From assembly GCA_052274345.1 (NCBI GenBank), contig DAVZGP010000009.1, positions 1 through 64,000 on the forward strand: a stretch of 64,000 nt of DNA. The letters run 5' to 3'. The notes beneath the pieces were generated by a model. That model had not been told where the DNA came from. It did no database searches and saw only the letters and a program-made list of their open reading frames with translations. Positions 8,846 to 17,561 of this stretch are shown in pieces (within the stretch, counting starts at the first letter, position 1; every line of letters starts with the position of its first letter). The position numbers and the translations under genes were made by a program. The stretch comes from Clostridium_AD sp937920395. GTDB lineage: Bacteria > Bacillota > Clostridia > Clostridiales > Clostridiaceae.

Positions 8846-9766
8846 ATGGCTGTTACCATAGAGGCACTAATAGAACATTTTAGTTTAGAGGTTTTAGTTG
8901 AAGGCAGTAAGGGAAAATTAATTAATGTTAGTGATATTAATAGGCCAGGGCTTCAAATTGCAGGTTTTTATGAGTATTTTGGTAATAAAAGGGTGCAGTT
9001 AATAGGTATGGCAGAGTGGAGCTTTTTAGATTGTATGGAGGAAGACCTTAGGCGAAAGAGATTAAATAAATATTTTAAACTTGAGACGCCCTGTGTTATA
9101 TTGACTAGGAATTTGGAGCCACATAAGGAACTTATTAAGGCTGCAGAGGAAAATGGCCAATGGCTTTTACGAACAAATTCAATTTCTACAAGATTTAGTA
9201 GTAAGCTTACTAACTACTTAGATGCTGAGTTAGCACCAGATACAAGGCTTCATGGTGTACTATTAGATGTTTATGGTATAGGAATATTATTAACCGGTGA
9301 AAGTGGAATTGGTAAGAGTGAATGTGCTTTAGAACTAATAAAGCGTGGACATAGGTTGATTGCAGATGACGCAGTAGATATTAAAGCAATTGATGGAGTA
9401 CTGCTCGGGAAATGCCCTTACATAACATCAGGAATGCTTGAAGTAAGAGGAATGGGAATAATAGATATCCCTGCAATTTATGGAATGAGTTCAGTTTTAA
9501 ATACTAAGACTATTAGTTTACTTATTTCTCTTACTCAGTGGAACGAGAGTGAGGAATATGATAGGCTTGGCATAGATAATCAATTTATGGATATACTAAG
9601 TGTGCAATTAAGAAAAATAACATTACCAGTTAGGCCGGGAAGAAATATAGCAGTTATTATTGAAGCTGCAGCAGCTAATTATATATATAGCTTAAATTCT
9701 AAAATAACCCCTGTAGAAACTATAAATAAGAGAATAGAGGAAGTAACTAAAGAACGTACTGAATAA
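8846..9766 (+). CDS. hprK: HPr kinase/phosphorylase
   Basis: A 306-residue bifunctional enzyme that phosphorylates HPr on Ser46 and removes that phosphate, linking sugar supply to catabolite repression. The N-terminal domain (1-130) is followed by Walker A GESGIGKS (151-158), the catalytic block HRLIADDAVDI and the family signature EVRGMGIIDI. ATG 8846 lies eight bases after GGGGGA; ATG 8831 overlaps that site. It is downstream of the DUF896 gene and upstream of an aminopeptidase gene. Confidence 0.95.
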   Translation: MAVTIEALIEHFSLEVLVEGSKGKLINVSDINRPGLQIAGFYEYFGNKRVQLIGMAEWSFLDCMEEDLRRKRLNKYFKLETPCVILTRNLEPHKELIKAAEENGQWLLRTNSISTRFSSKLTNYLDAELAPDTRLHGVLLDVYGIGILLTGESGIGKSECALELIKRGHRLIADDAVDIKAIDGVLLGKCPYITSGMLEVRGMGIIDIPAIYGMSSVLNTKTISLLISLTQWNESEEYDRLGIDNQFMDILSVQLRKITLPVRPGRNIAVIIEAAAANYIYSLNSKITPVETINKRIEEVTKERTE

Positions 9767-9882
9767 TTGAAAAAAATATATTAGCAAAGCTATGATATTA
9801 ATAACTTTGATATTTGCAATTTGAGGTAAAATTTAGTAAAATGATAGGTATTAAAAGTAATTATTGTATGGAGGTAGTAAAA

Positions 9883-11289
9883 ATGTCAGATGCTAAAAGT
9901 TTAGAAAAAACATATGAAGTAGCTTGGGATAAATATAGTAAAAATGATCTTGAAAAAGTATTTACATTATCTGATAATTATATAGATTTTATGTCAAAAT
10001 GTAAAACTGAAAGAGAATGTGTAACAGAGTTTATTACGCTTGCTAAAAAAAATGGTTACAAAAATATTGATACTTATATAAAAGAGGGCACTAAATTAAA
10101 AGCTAGGGATAAAGTTTATGCAAGCAGCATGGGCAAAACTTTAGCATTATTTTTAATTGGGTCTGAGCCTATTGAAAATGGTTTTAAAATTTTAGGGGCT
10201 CATATTGACTCACCAAGACTTGATTTAAAACCAAATCCACTATATGAGGATTCAGATTTAGCATTGGTTAAAACACATTACTATGGTGGTGTTAAAAAAT
10301 ACCAATGGGTTACATTGCCTCTTGCTATACATGGTGTTGTAGTTAAGAAGGATGGTACAGTAGTAAATGTAGTAATAGGAGAAGATGAAAAAGAACCAGT
10401 AGTTGGAATTTCAGATCTCTTAATTCATTTATCTGCAGATCAAATGAAAAAAACTTTAGATAAGGCTATTGAAGGCGAAGATTTAAATGTATTTATGGGA
10501 AGTATACCAATAAAAGATAAAGATGCTAAAAATAGAGTAAAGTTAAATATATTAAAACTTTTGAATAATAAATATGGTATAGATGAAGAAGATTTTGTAT
10601 CATCAGAATTAGAGGTAGTACCTGCAGGACGTGCTAGAAATTATGGTTTAGATAGTAGTATGGTTATGGCTTATGGACATGATGATAGAGTTTGTGCTTA
10701 TACTTCATATGAAGCGCTAATGAATATGAATCAAACAGACAAAACATGTATAGTTTTGCTTGTTGATAAAGAAGAAGTTGGAAGTATTGGTGCAACTGGA
10801 ATGCAATCTAAATTCTTTGAAAATACAGTAGCTGAAGTTGTTAATTTACTGGGGGAATATAGTGAGTTAAAAGTACGAAGGGCACTTGCAAATTCAAAAA
10901 TGTTATCTTCAGATGTAACGGCTGCATATGATCCAACATTCCCATCGGTTATGGAAAAACGTAATTCTGCATATTTTGGAAAAGGTATAGTTTTAAATAA
11001 ATATACTGGAGCTCGTGGGAAAAGTGGATGCAATGATGCAAATCCAGAGTTTATTGCTGAGCTTAGGGGTATTATGGAAAAGCATAATATAACATGGCAG
11101 ACATCAGAACTTGGAAAAGTGGATCAAGGTGGTGGAGGTACTATAGCTTATATACTAGCAGAGTATGGTATGCAGGTTATAGATTCAGGAGTTGCTCTTC
11201 ATAATATGCATGCACCATGGGAAATTGCAAGTAAAGCAGATATCTATGAAGCTTGCAGAGCTTATGAAGCATTTTTAATAGAAGCATAA
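9883..11289 (+). CDS. M18-family aminopeptidase
   Basis: A 468-residue zinc aminopeptidase of the M18 family, which trims acidic or neutral N-terminal residues in the cytoplasm. Metal-site motifs are visible: GAHIDSPRLD (His107, Asp109), the DKEEVGSIGATG block holding the catalytic and metal Glu, YGHDDR, and NMHAPWE near the C-terminus with the last metal His. The length is close to family norm. ATG 9883 has GGAGGT seven bases upstream, so the longer reading from 9814 is rejected. It is followed by a large palindromic repeat and then a shared terminator. Confidence 0.92.
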   Translation: MSDAKSLEKTYEVAWDKYSKNDLEKVFTLSDNYIDFMSKCKTERECVTEFITLAKKNGYKNIDTYIKEGTKLKARDKVYASSMGKTLALFLIGSEPIENGFKILGAHIDSPRLDLKPNPLYEDSDLALVKTHYYGGVKKYQWVTLPLAIHGVVVKKDGTVVNVVIGEDEKEPVVGISDLLIHLSADQMKKTLDKAIEGEDLNVFMGSIPIKDKDAKNRVKLNILKLLNNKYGIDEEDFVSSELEVVPAGRARNYGLDSSMVMAYGHDDRVCAYTSYEALMNMNQTDKTCIVLLVDKEEVGSIGATGMQSKFFENTVAEVVNLLGEYSELKVRRALANSKMLSSDVTAAYDPTFPSVMEKRNSAYFGKGIVLNKYTGARGKSGCNDANPEFIAELRGIMEKHNITWQTSELGKVDQGGGGTIAYILAEYGMQVIDSGVALHNMHAPWEIASKADIYEACRAYEAFLIEA

Positions 11290-11292
11290 AAT

Positions 11293-11481
11293 AAGAAAGT
11301 ATATATTATTAGAACTGCATTCACTTCGCTTAGTAATTCTAAGTTGATTTTATTAAAAAATACTAAAAAGTATAAACTCGCTAGCGCTCAAACATGTACT
11401 TTTCTTAACGTATTTTCCATAAAATCATCTAAGAATTACTAACGCTTGATCAAATGTAGTTTACGTAATATATACTTTCTT
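11293..11481. repeat. large palindromic (MITE-like) repeat element, about 189 bp
   Basis: The outer 16 bases AAGAAAGTATATATTA are exactly complementary to the last 16 (11466-11481). The inverted symmetry continues inward through imperfect arms (CTTAGTAATTCTAAG against CTAAGAATTACTAA, and AAATAC against GTATTT) to a small centre near 11388. There is no ORF. A degenerate relative lies at 5133-5237. It resembles a miniature inverted-repeat element or a large hairpin repeat; no target-site duplication was identified. Confidence 0.7.
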
Positions 11482-11495
11482 TGCCTTTCTAAATG

Positions 11496-11527
11496 AAAAA
11501 AGGAGATGTGAAAACATCTCCTTTTAT
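11496..11527. terminator. bidirectional terminator
   Basis: The perfect hairpin AAAAGGAGATGT / ACATCTCCTTTT with a GAAA loop serves the convergent M18 and PHP genes. It overlaps the last codons of the leftward gene. Confidence 0.9.
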
Positions 11528-12357
11528 GAGTCTAATGCATTTACAAAGATAGCTAGTTCTTCATGACTTAATGAAACTGAGCCAACAAGGCCATGACCTG
11601 TGTCAGATGTTGAAATTCCATGAAAATCTGAACCAGCAGTAACAAATTTGTTGTATTCTTTAGCTTTTACTTTTAGAAGCGATTTCTGTTTTTTTGTGTT
11701 TACCGGATAAATTGCTTCGATGCCATCGAAATCAAAGCCTAGCATTTCATCTATAGAAGTTTTTTTGATTAAAACTGGGTGTGCAAGTACAACCAATGCG
11801 TTAACTTTCTTTAATAAACTTATACCATCAGCAGTTGGAACTTTTTTAATGTGCACATATGCAGGACTATCATTTGAAAGAAAAGTGTCAAATATATATT
11901 TCCAATCATATTTGTATCCAGCATCTATAATTGCCTTAGCTATATGTGGCCTTGCTATTACACCTTTTGCTTGATCTAGAACCTTCTGGTAATCTAACTT
12001 TATATTGAAAAACGTATCTAGATTTTCCACTATTTTTCTACCTCTAAATACTCTAAAATCATCTATATTTTTTAAAAAATTTTGAAATTCTAAATTTTTA
12101 TATTCATCGTCTTTAAAATATCCTAGAACGTGGATGCTTTCATTATTATGAACTGTAGATAATTCTATACCAGGTATTACCCTTATATTATTATTTATAC
12201 CTTCTTTAATTCCTTCCTCGACATTTAAAGTAGTGTCATGATCGGTTATTGCAATAATATCTAAACCATTTAAAGAAGCTTCATGAATTAATTCCTTAGG
12301 ACTCAGTTTTCCATCAGATGCATTTGTATGAAGATGGAAATCACCTCTGTTGTACAT
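11524..12357 (-). CDS. PHP-domain phosphoesterase (YciV/TrpH type)
   Basis: A 277-residue protein with the PHP fold. Metal-binding motifs are FHLHTNASDG (7-16) and ITDHDT (36-41), with further ligands in GIELST, VLAHPV and GSDFHG. This pattern is that of the YciV/TrpH group, known as 3',5'-nucleoside bisphosphate phosphatase/RNase AM in proteobacteria; the clostridial substrate is not proven. The ATG has GAGGTGATT upstream. It is monocistronic and divergent from the folate operon. Confidence 0.85.
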   Translation of the reverse strand: MYNRGDFHLHTNASDGKLSPKELIHEASLNGLDIIAITDHDTTLNVEEGIKEGINNNIRVIPGIELSTVHNNESIHVLGYFKDDEYKNLEFQNFLKNIDDFRVFRGRKIVENLDTFFNIKLDYQKVLDQAKGVIARPHIAKAIIDAGYKYDWKYIFDTFLSNDSPAYVHIKKVPTADGISLLKKVNALVVLAHPVLIKKTSIDEMLGFDFDGIEAIYPVNTKKQKSLLKVKAKEYNKFVTAGSDFHGISTSDTGHGLVGSVSLSHEELAIFVNALDS

Positions 12358-12436
12358 ATAATCACCTCGAATGTATTGTTTAACATAGTACCATTTTACC
12401 TAATCTTTATGTATATGAAAAGGGGTTTATGATAAA

Positions 12437-12451
12437 TAATAATTATTATTA
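12437..12451. promoter_or_regulatory. second exact copy of the TAATAATTATTATTA palindrome
   Basis: This 15-mer is identical to the one abutting the fprA promoter (6296-6310). It lies between the divergent PHP and folate-operon genes, about 100 bases from the nearest extended -10 element. It may be a PerR/Fur-type site or chance in AT-rich DNA. Confidence 0.35.
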
Positions 12452-12537
12452 GTTATATAAGATACAGTGTTTGTATTATTATAAAATATTATAGCCATTT
12501 TCAATATTTTAATACTAATGATTTTGTACAAATTATT

Positions 12538-12546
12538 TGATATAAT
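12538..12546 (+). promoter_or_regulatory. extended -10 promoter of the folate operon
   Basis: TGATATAAT fits TGnTATAAT. No convincing -35 is seen at the proper distance. It lies about 30 bases before the short ORF at 12577. Confidence 0.45.
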
Positions 12547-12576
12547 AGGTAATTATAAGCGAATAGGAGAGAGGTT

Positions 12577-12645
12577 ATGTTTTTGATGATAGATACATAC
12601 AGAAATATAAAGGGTAGTGCTACTCTAAAGGGGTGGAAATCATAA
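12577..12645 (+). CDS. possible 22-codon leader peptide of the folate operon
   Basis: An ATG with an excellent GGAGAGAGG site opens a 22-residue reading frame (begins MFLMIDTYRN, ends GWKS). Its TAA at 12643 overlaps the probable start region of the following HD gene. The arrangement suggests translational coupling. The peptide matches nothing recognised and may be a leader or the remnant of a lost gene. Confidence 0.4.
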   Translation: MFLMIDTYRNIKGSATLKGWKS

Positions 12646-13139
12646 ATAACAATTTAACAGATGACAAAGTAAATCTTATTATGAAAAATAATATTTTTCG
12701 GTATAACTTAAGCAAAATCGAAAAATCAGAAATAAACAGGAAATACTGCAAACATAATATGAAACACTTTTTAGATGTGGCAAGACTTATGTATATAATT
12801 AGTTTGGAAAATAATTTTAATATACCGAAATACATAATTTATGCAACTGCACTTTTGCATGATATAGGTAGAGGGGAACAATATGAAAATGGTATTGCCC
12901 ATAATATCGCGAGTGTGCTAATTGCTAAAAAAATATTAAAGCAATGTGAATATGGTGACAAAGAAATAGATGAGATTTTAGAAGCTATAGGAAACCATAG
13001 GAAAGATACTGAGAATTTTGAAAGTTTGAGTAATTTATTATATAAATGTGATAAACTTTCAAGGGATTGTGTCAATTGCGAGGCAAGTGTCGGCTGTAAA
13101 TGGCCTTTAGATAAGAGAAATTTGAGGATGAATTATTAA
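12633..13139 (+). CDS. HD-domain hydrolase of the folate operon
   Basis: About 165-168 residues with an HD metal-dependent phosphohydrolase fold: KHFLDVARL, then LLHDIGRG and a later HNIAS/GNHRKD block. The C-terminal CVNCEASVGCKW is Cys-rich and typical of clostridial members next to folP. The start is uncertain. GTG 12633 lies inside the strong AAAGGGGTGG site, while ATC 12639 or ATA 12642 would be correctly spaced; ATA 12642 would give INNNLTDDK and overlap the leader TAA. It probably acts on a phosphorylated pterin or nucleotide, but this is inference from context. Confidence 0.75.
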   Translation: MEIINNNLTDDKVNLIMKNNIFRYNLSKIEKSEINRKYCKHNMKHFLDVARLMYIISLENNFNIPKYIIYATALLHDIGRGEQYENGIAHNIASVLIAKKILKQCEYGDKEIDEILEAIGNHRKDTENFESLSNLLYKCDKLSRDCVNCEASVGCKWPLDKRNLRMNY

Positions 13140-13180
13140 AATCAAATAAATAGTAAATAATATTTTTCAGGGGGAAATTT

Positions 13181-13987
13181 ATGATAATAGGAAACAAAGA
13201 GTTTGAACTAGGCAAAAGGACTTACATAATGGGGATTTTAAATGTTACGCCGGATTCATTTTCAGATGGGGGCAAATTTAATGATATCAGCTCAGCTATA
13301 GAGCGTGCTAAGGTAATGGTTGCAGAGGGAGTAGATATTATTGATATTGGTGGAGAATCGACTAGGCCAGGTCATGAAAATATTAGTTGCGATGAAGAAA
13401 TTAAAAGAGTAATCCCTATTATAAGAGAATTAAAAAAGCAACTGGATATTCCTATTTCTGTGGACACATACAAGGGGAAAGTTGCAGAACTTGCAATAAA
13501 GGCTGGGGCAGACATGATAAATGATATATGGGGGTTTAAGAAGGACCCCTATATTGCAGTAGTTGCAGCTAAGTATAATGTGCCTTGCTGCTTGATGCAT
13601 AATAGAGAAAATAGAATCTACGACAATTTAATGGAAGATATATTGAAGGATTTAGGCGAAAGTATAATTATTGCTTTAGATGCAGGTGTAAAGAGAGAAA
13701 ATATTATTTTAGACCCAGGTATTGGTTTTGCAAAAAGTTATGAGGATAATTTAAAAACTATGAATAATCTAGAAGAGCTAAATAGATTAGGGTTTCCCGT
13801 GCTTCTTGGAACATCAAGAAAATCTATGCTAGGAATTGCACAAGGATTGGACACTAGTGAGAGGCTTGAGGGAACACTCGCAACTACAGCTATAGGGATA
13901 ATGAAGGGCTGCAAATTTATAAGAGTGCATGATATAAAAGATAATAAAAGGGTTTGTGTTTTAACAGATGCGATATGTAAAAGTTAG
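13181..13987 (+). CDS. folP: dihydropteroate synthase
   Basis: A 268-residue TIM-barrel enzyme that joins p-aminobenzoate to 6-hydroxymethyl-dihydropterin diphosphate. Signatures are MGILNVTPDSFSDGG (first loop), DIGGESTRPG, the NDIWG strand and, near the C-terminus, RVHDI. It is the sulfonamide target. The ATG follows AGGGGGAAA. It is the second main gene of the folate unit, 41 bases before the folB-folK fusion. Confidence 0.96.
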   Translation: MIIGNKEFELGKRTYIMGILNVTPDSFSDGGKFNDISSAIERAKVMVAEGVDIIDIGGESTRPGHENISCDEEIKRVIPIIRELKKQLDIPISVDTYKGKVAELAIKAGADMINDIWGFKKDPYIAVVAAKYNVPCCLMHNRENRIYDNLMEDILKDLGESIIIALDAGVKRENIILDPGIGFAKSYEDNLKTMNNLEELNRLGFPVLLGTSRKSMLGIAQGLDTSERLEGTLATTAIGIMKGCKFIRVHDIKDNKRVCVLTDAICKS

Positions 13988-14027
13988 ATAAGAATTTGTT
14001 TGCGAGATAAATAAAGGGGATAATATT

Positions 14028-14843
14028 ATGGACAAAATGTACATAAAAGATTTAGAAGTCTACGCTCATCATGGAGTTTTTCAAGAGGAAAAGGTGTTAG
14101 GACAACGGTTTTTAATTTCTATAGAGTTGTTTTTAAGTTTAAGAGAGGCAGGAATATCTGATGACATAACAAAAACTGTTCATTATGGAGAGCTTTGTCA
14201 TAAAGTTGAAGAGGAATTTAAAAAAGAAAACTATGATTTAATAGAGAAAGCTACAGAGAAAGTAGCTGAATTCATACTATTAAATTATGAATTAGTTCAA
14301 AGAGTAAAGGTTAAGATAAAGAAACCTTGGGCTCCGATTGGACGTCCACTTCTTTATGCAGCGGTAGAAATAGACAGAAAATGGCATACTGCATATATTG
14401 GTGTAGGTGGAAATATGGGTGATAGGGAGAAAAATGTAAAAGATGCTTTAGAGTTTATAAACAATTCTTGTTATACACAAATAACAAAAACATCTAAATT
14501 TTATAATACGAGAGCTGTGGGATATGTAGATCAAGAAGACTTCTTAAATTGTGCTATTGAAGTGAAAACACTTTTAACTCCACTTGAGCTTATAAGATTT
14601 TTGTTATCTATTGAAAAGAAACTAAAAAGAGAAAGAGTTATAAGATGGGGTCCTAGAACAGTTGATCTAGATGTGTTATTATTTGATGATGTAATTAGTT
14701 CAACAGAAGAAATAATATTGCCTCATCCAAGAATGCATGAGAGAATGTTTGTAATAGAGCCAATGTGTGATATAGCACCATATGTTATGCATCCAGTTTT
14801 GAATAGAACTATGATTCAAATTAAAGAGGAAATAAAAGCCTAG
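14028..14843 (+). CDS. folBK: bifunctional dihydroneopterin aldolase / HPPK
   Basis: A 271-residue fusion. Residues 1-120 are dihydroneopterin aldolase (LEVYAHHGVFQEEK, then DLIEKATE; the usual catalytic Lys is seen in KIKKPWAPIG). Residues 121-271 are 6-hydroxymethyl-7,8-dihydropterin pyrophosphokinase (YIGVGGNMGDREKN, then RWGPRTVDLDVLLFDD with the metal-binding Asp pair). The two enzymes catalyse consecutive steps just before FolP, so fusion and gene order fit one pathway. folE is not in this cluster. Confidence 0.95.
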   Translation: MDKMYIKDLEVYAHHGVFQEEKVLGQRFLISIELFLSLREAGISDDITKTVHYGELCHKVEEEFKKENYDLIEKATEKVAEFILLNYELVQRVKVKIKKPWAPIGRPLLYAAVEIDRKWHTAYIGVGGNMGDREKNVKDALEFINNSCYTQITKTSKFYNTRAVGYVDQEDFLNCAIEVKTLLTPLELIRFLLSIEKKLKRERVIRWGPRTVDLDVLLFDDVISSTEEIILPHPRMHERMFVIEPMCDIAPYVMHPVLNRTMIQIKEEIKA

Positions 14844-14870
14844 TAGTCTTTTATTTCCTCTTTAAAATTA
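14822..14870. terminator. terminator between folBK and the split dehydrogenase gene
   Basis: A perfect 17-bp stem (14822-14838 with 14848-14864) overlaps the last codons of folBK. T-rich sequence on both sides suits both converging transcripts. Confidence 0.8.
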
Positions 14871-14894
14871 TTTTTAATACTTATTCAAATTAAA

Positions 14895-16139
14895 TTATTT
14901 AAATTCACTAAGAAGTTTATAGGTAAGCTTTAGTTTGTTTAGGAGTGTTTCATTTAAATCTAGAGTCTCAAGCTGAATACCAGAAGGTAGAAGCCTATTT
15001 CTACAGCCCATAAAAGTACCTCCAATAAATGTAGCACTATAATGCCACTGAAAATTAATAGTAGCAAGTAGTGACAAGGTACCAGAAGAAAGAGCCGGTA
15101 CAATGTATGGTTTAAAACCTGTAGAGTGCACTTGAGCGGTGGCGGTTTTAGTACTATGGGTTAATGCGTCAGAAAGCAATTCATTGTAGTGTGTGATGCT
15201 ATCAGCGATGATAAGACCCTCTCCATGTGGTCCAAAAGCTCTGCCTTCATGAATATAGTGCTTTGTGGAATCTTGCTGTGAAGCATAGTAGCAAGCTCTT
15301 GCATTCATGACACCAAGGCCATAACCTCTAATTTGTTCAGGTGCCAAACCATTATAGTCAACATTTCCATAATTATCTTTATTGCTTTCTACAAATGCTT
15401 TTTTGCAAAGCAAATCTACGGGATCAGATACTACAGCAAATATACCCTTAAAGTTATTATTACGCGCAAGTGTAGCGAAGTGTCCAATGATTTTAGCGTT
15501 ACCTTCAAACTGTGCAAGGATAACATCATTAACTTCCTTTTGTACCGCATAATTACCAACGGAGACACAAAATACAAACATATCGCAGTCAAAGATCTCA
15601 CTCTCTTTTAAAGAGATTACTTTAATAGAACTTTCTTTCATATCAGGTGAGAGAATTTGGTTAAGTTCATAATTGTAACGTTTAATGCGATTTTGATCAC
15701 TATCATAAAGTCCTAAACTACAAATGTTTTTGACACCTAAAAGCCGTAAACCTGTAAGCAAGGTGCCACCAACATCGCCTAGACCAATCACATTTATTCT
15801 CTATTTTTTAGGAGGGTTATATGTTAATACATCTTGCCAACTGGGATATTTTGTGTTAAGAGAAGTAACACGATTATCGTTAATAGCAAGTTTTAGCCAG
15901 TGTGGCACGTTAATAATAGAAGTTGTAGGTTTTACAAGTAAATCAAGATTTTCATCTTTTAAAAATAAAAAATTCTCATGTGAGACAGAAAAACTTCGCC
16001 TAGAATATTCAGGGTTAAGTTTGTTAAGAGCAAAAATCATTCCCTTATATTTTTCTGCTTCACGCTGGGTTGTAGAATTTAAATTGTAATATTTGACCTT
16101 AGATATTAATAACTTTTCTCTTAAAATATAATAAAACAT
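14895..16139 (-). pseudogene. lactate/malate dehydrogenase-like gene interrupted by an in-frame TAG
   Basis: One reading frame of 415 codons from ATG 16139 (good AAAGAGGT site) is split by a TAG at 15803-15801. The upstream 112 residues end WQDVLTYNPPKK. After the stop the same frame continues RINVIGLGDVGGTLLTG, the first strand and glycine-rich loop of a Rossmann fold, and runs 298 residues with lactate/malate-dehydrogenase-like segments (SDPVDLLCKKAF). Internal GTG 15791 has no ribosome site and would delete the first beta strand. The TAG is one base from TGG, AAG or CAG. This looks like a recent nonsense mutation, since both halves are otherwise intact. Confidence 0.75.
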
Positions 16140-16253
16140 GTAAATTACCTCTTTTTGATTAGTAGAAAAATTTAACAGCTAATTACTTAGTCATATATCA
16201 TCATTATAAACTCTTTAAGTAGTACATACAATTTTTATAAAGGAGCAAATACT

Positions 16254-16739
16254 TTATTTAGGTATAAGGTATTTGCATAGACCATAAAGGTTATAAGCTT
16301 TGAACATTTTACTTGTATCAATGTAATCCATATTGTAATCACCATCCCAAGGATATATGGAAATATACCTTTCGTTATAGATATTTAATACGTATTTATT
16401 TTTACTAAAGGTTAAAAATATTTTATACAATGGTTTAGCTGGTAAGTTTGTCGGTTTATTTATGAAGCTAGCATTAGTTAATGAATTAAAGAAATTGATG
16501 AATGTTTTTAATTCATCTTTTGAAAAATCTTTTTTCTTATAAAAATTCATATATAGAGCATAAAGTTCCTTAGGTGGTTCTAGAGATAAGTCTTTCATTA
16601 ATAACTTAGTATAATAATAATTACTTGGTTTATTTTTGGTGAAAATATTTTTATTAAAATTATATTTACATCCGAAGAGGGTTAAGGAAAAGGAAATACA
16701 CACTATTAATAAAATACATTTCTTTATATTAAATTTCAA
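16254..16739 (-). CDS. DUF4883-type lipoprotein
   Basis: About 161 residues. The TTG at 16739 is preferred because GAAGGATGTGAT lies just upstream; the ATG at 16775 gives 12 extra residues before the signal. The signal peptide MKFNIKKCILLIVCISF ends in the lipobox LFGC, so it should be lipid-anchored on the outer face of the membrane. The rest resembles DUF4883 proteins of clostridia (YISIYPWDGDYNMDYI). Function unknown; monocistronic. Confidence 0.65.
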   Translation of the reverse strand: MKFNIKKCILLIVCISFSLTLFGCKYNFNKNIFTKNKPSNYYYTKLLMKDLSLEPPKELYALYMNFYKKKDFSKDELKTFINFFNSLTNASFINKPTNLPAKPLYKIFLTFSKNKYVLNIYNERYISIYPWDGDYNMDYIDTSKMFKAYNLYGLCKYLIPK

Positions 16740-16947
16740 ATAATCACATCCTTCAATTATATCCAATAAATACATTGCTTAATTATCTTTATTAAAGACA
16801 TTATGAAAACACATTGTTTATAGCCTTATAAATAAAATATGTTGGATAATTATGTTTTAGTACACAAAATGGATACATAAGCATATCCTAGAATATGATT
16901 TAAAAATTACCCTAAAATCAAATAAAAAAGTAGAGGGGGATATCACT

Positions 16948-17454
16948 TTGAAATATGGCATTGATATTGGGCATAATTGCCCACCATCAGATATGGGGTA
17001 TGTTGGTATAAGAAAAGAAGATGATTTAAACAAAGAGGTTGGCATTAAGGTAATGATAAAGCTTAAAGAACTTAATCATGAGGTGGTGTACTGCACTCCT
17101 AGTCCTGATTCTAGTCTAAGTAATTCACTTTACCTAAGAGTAAATAAGGCAAATGAAGAAAATGTAGATTTATATGTGTCTATTCATTTTAATGGAGGAA
17201 GTGGACACGGAGCAGAGGTATTTGCAATATCAGAGTCTGGGAAAAAAATAGCTAAAAGAGTTGTAGATGAGATTGCAGAACTAGGATATGTAAATAGGGG
17301 AGTAAAGGATGGAAGCTTTTTGTATTTATTAAAAAACACCCAAATGCCTGCAATACTTGTGGAAGCTGGATTCGTAGATTCTAAAGATGATATGGAAAGA
17401 TATAATGCAGAAAACATAGCGAATGCTATTGTAAATGGAATAACTATGTTTTAG
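16948..17454 (+). CDS. N-acetylmuramoyl-L-alanine amidase (Amidase_3 fold)
   Basis: A 168-residue single-domain cell-wall amidase that cuts between N-acetylmuramic acid and the stem peptide. The zinc ligands fit DIGHN near the N-terminus, a Glu in KEDDLN, and SIHFNGG; the catalytic Glu is in LVEAGFVDS. There is no signal peptide or wall-binding domain, so it resembles lysin-type or mother-cell enzymes rather than a secreted one. It starts with TTG behind AGAGGGGGAT. Confidence 0.87.
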   Translation: MKYGIDIGHNCPPSDMGYVGIRKEDDLNKEVGIKVMIKLKELNHEVVYCTPSPDSSLSNSLYLRVNKANEENVDLYVSIHFNGGSGHGAEVFAISESGKKIAKRVVDEIAELGYVNRGVKDGSFLYLLKNTQMPAILVEAGFVDSKDDMERYNAENIANAIVNGITMF

Positions 17455-17485
17455 AAAGAAAGATTCTTATTTTAATGACTTAACA

Positions 17486-17503
17486 TGATAACAATAAATA
17501 TCA
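17486..17503. promoter_or_regulatory. inverted repeat upstream of ferritin (possible iron/peroxide operator)
   Basis: TGATA and TATCA are separated by eight bases, about 60 bases before the ferritin ATG. It recalls Fur/PerR half-sites but is not a full consensus. Confidence 0.25.
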
Positions 17504-17561
17504 GAATAATTGTTCTTATTATAAGTATATTGAATATATTAAATTGAAAGAAGGCGATTAA

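Noticed and set aside
15801..15803. Pyrrolysine at the TAG in the dehydrogenase gene
   Set aside because: TAG is used as an ordinary stop by several genes in this window (def, folBK, the amidase, gpr), and the protein is not a methylamine methyltransferase.
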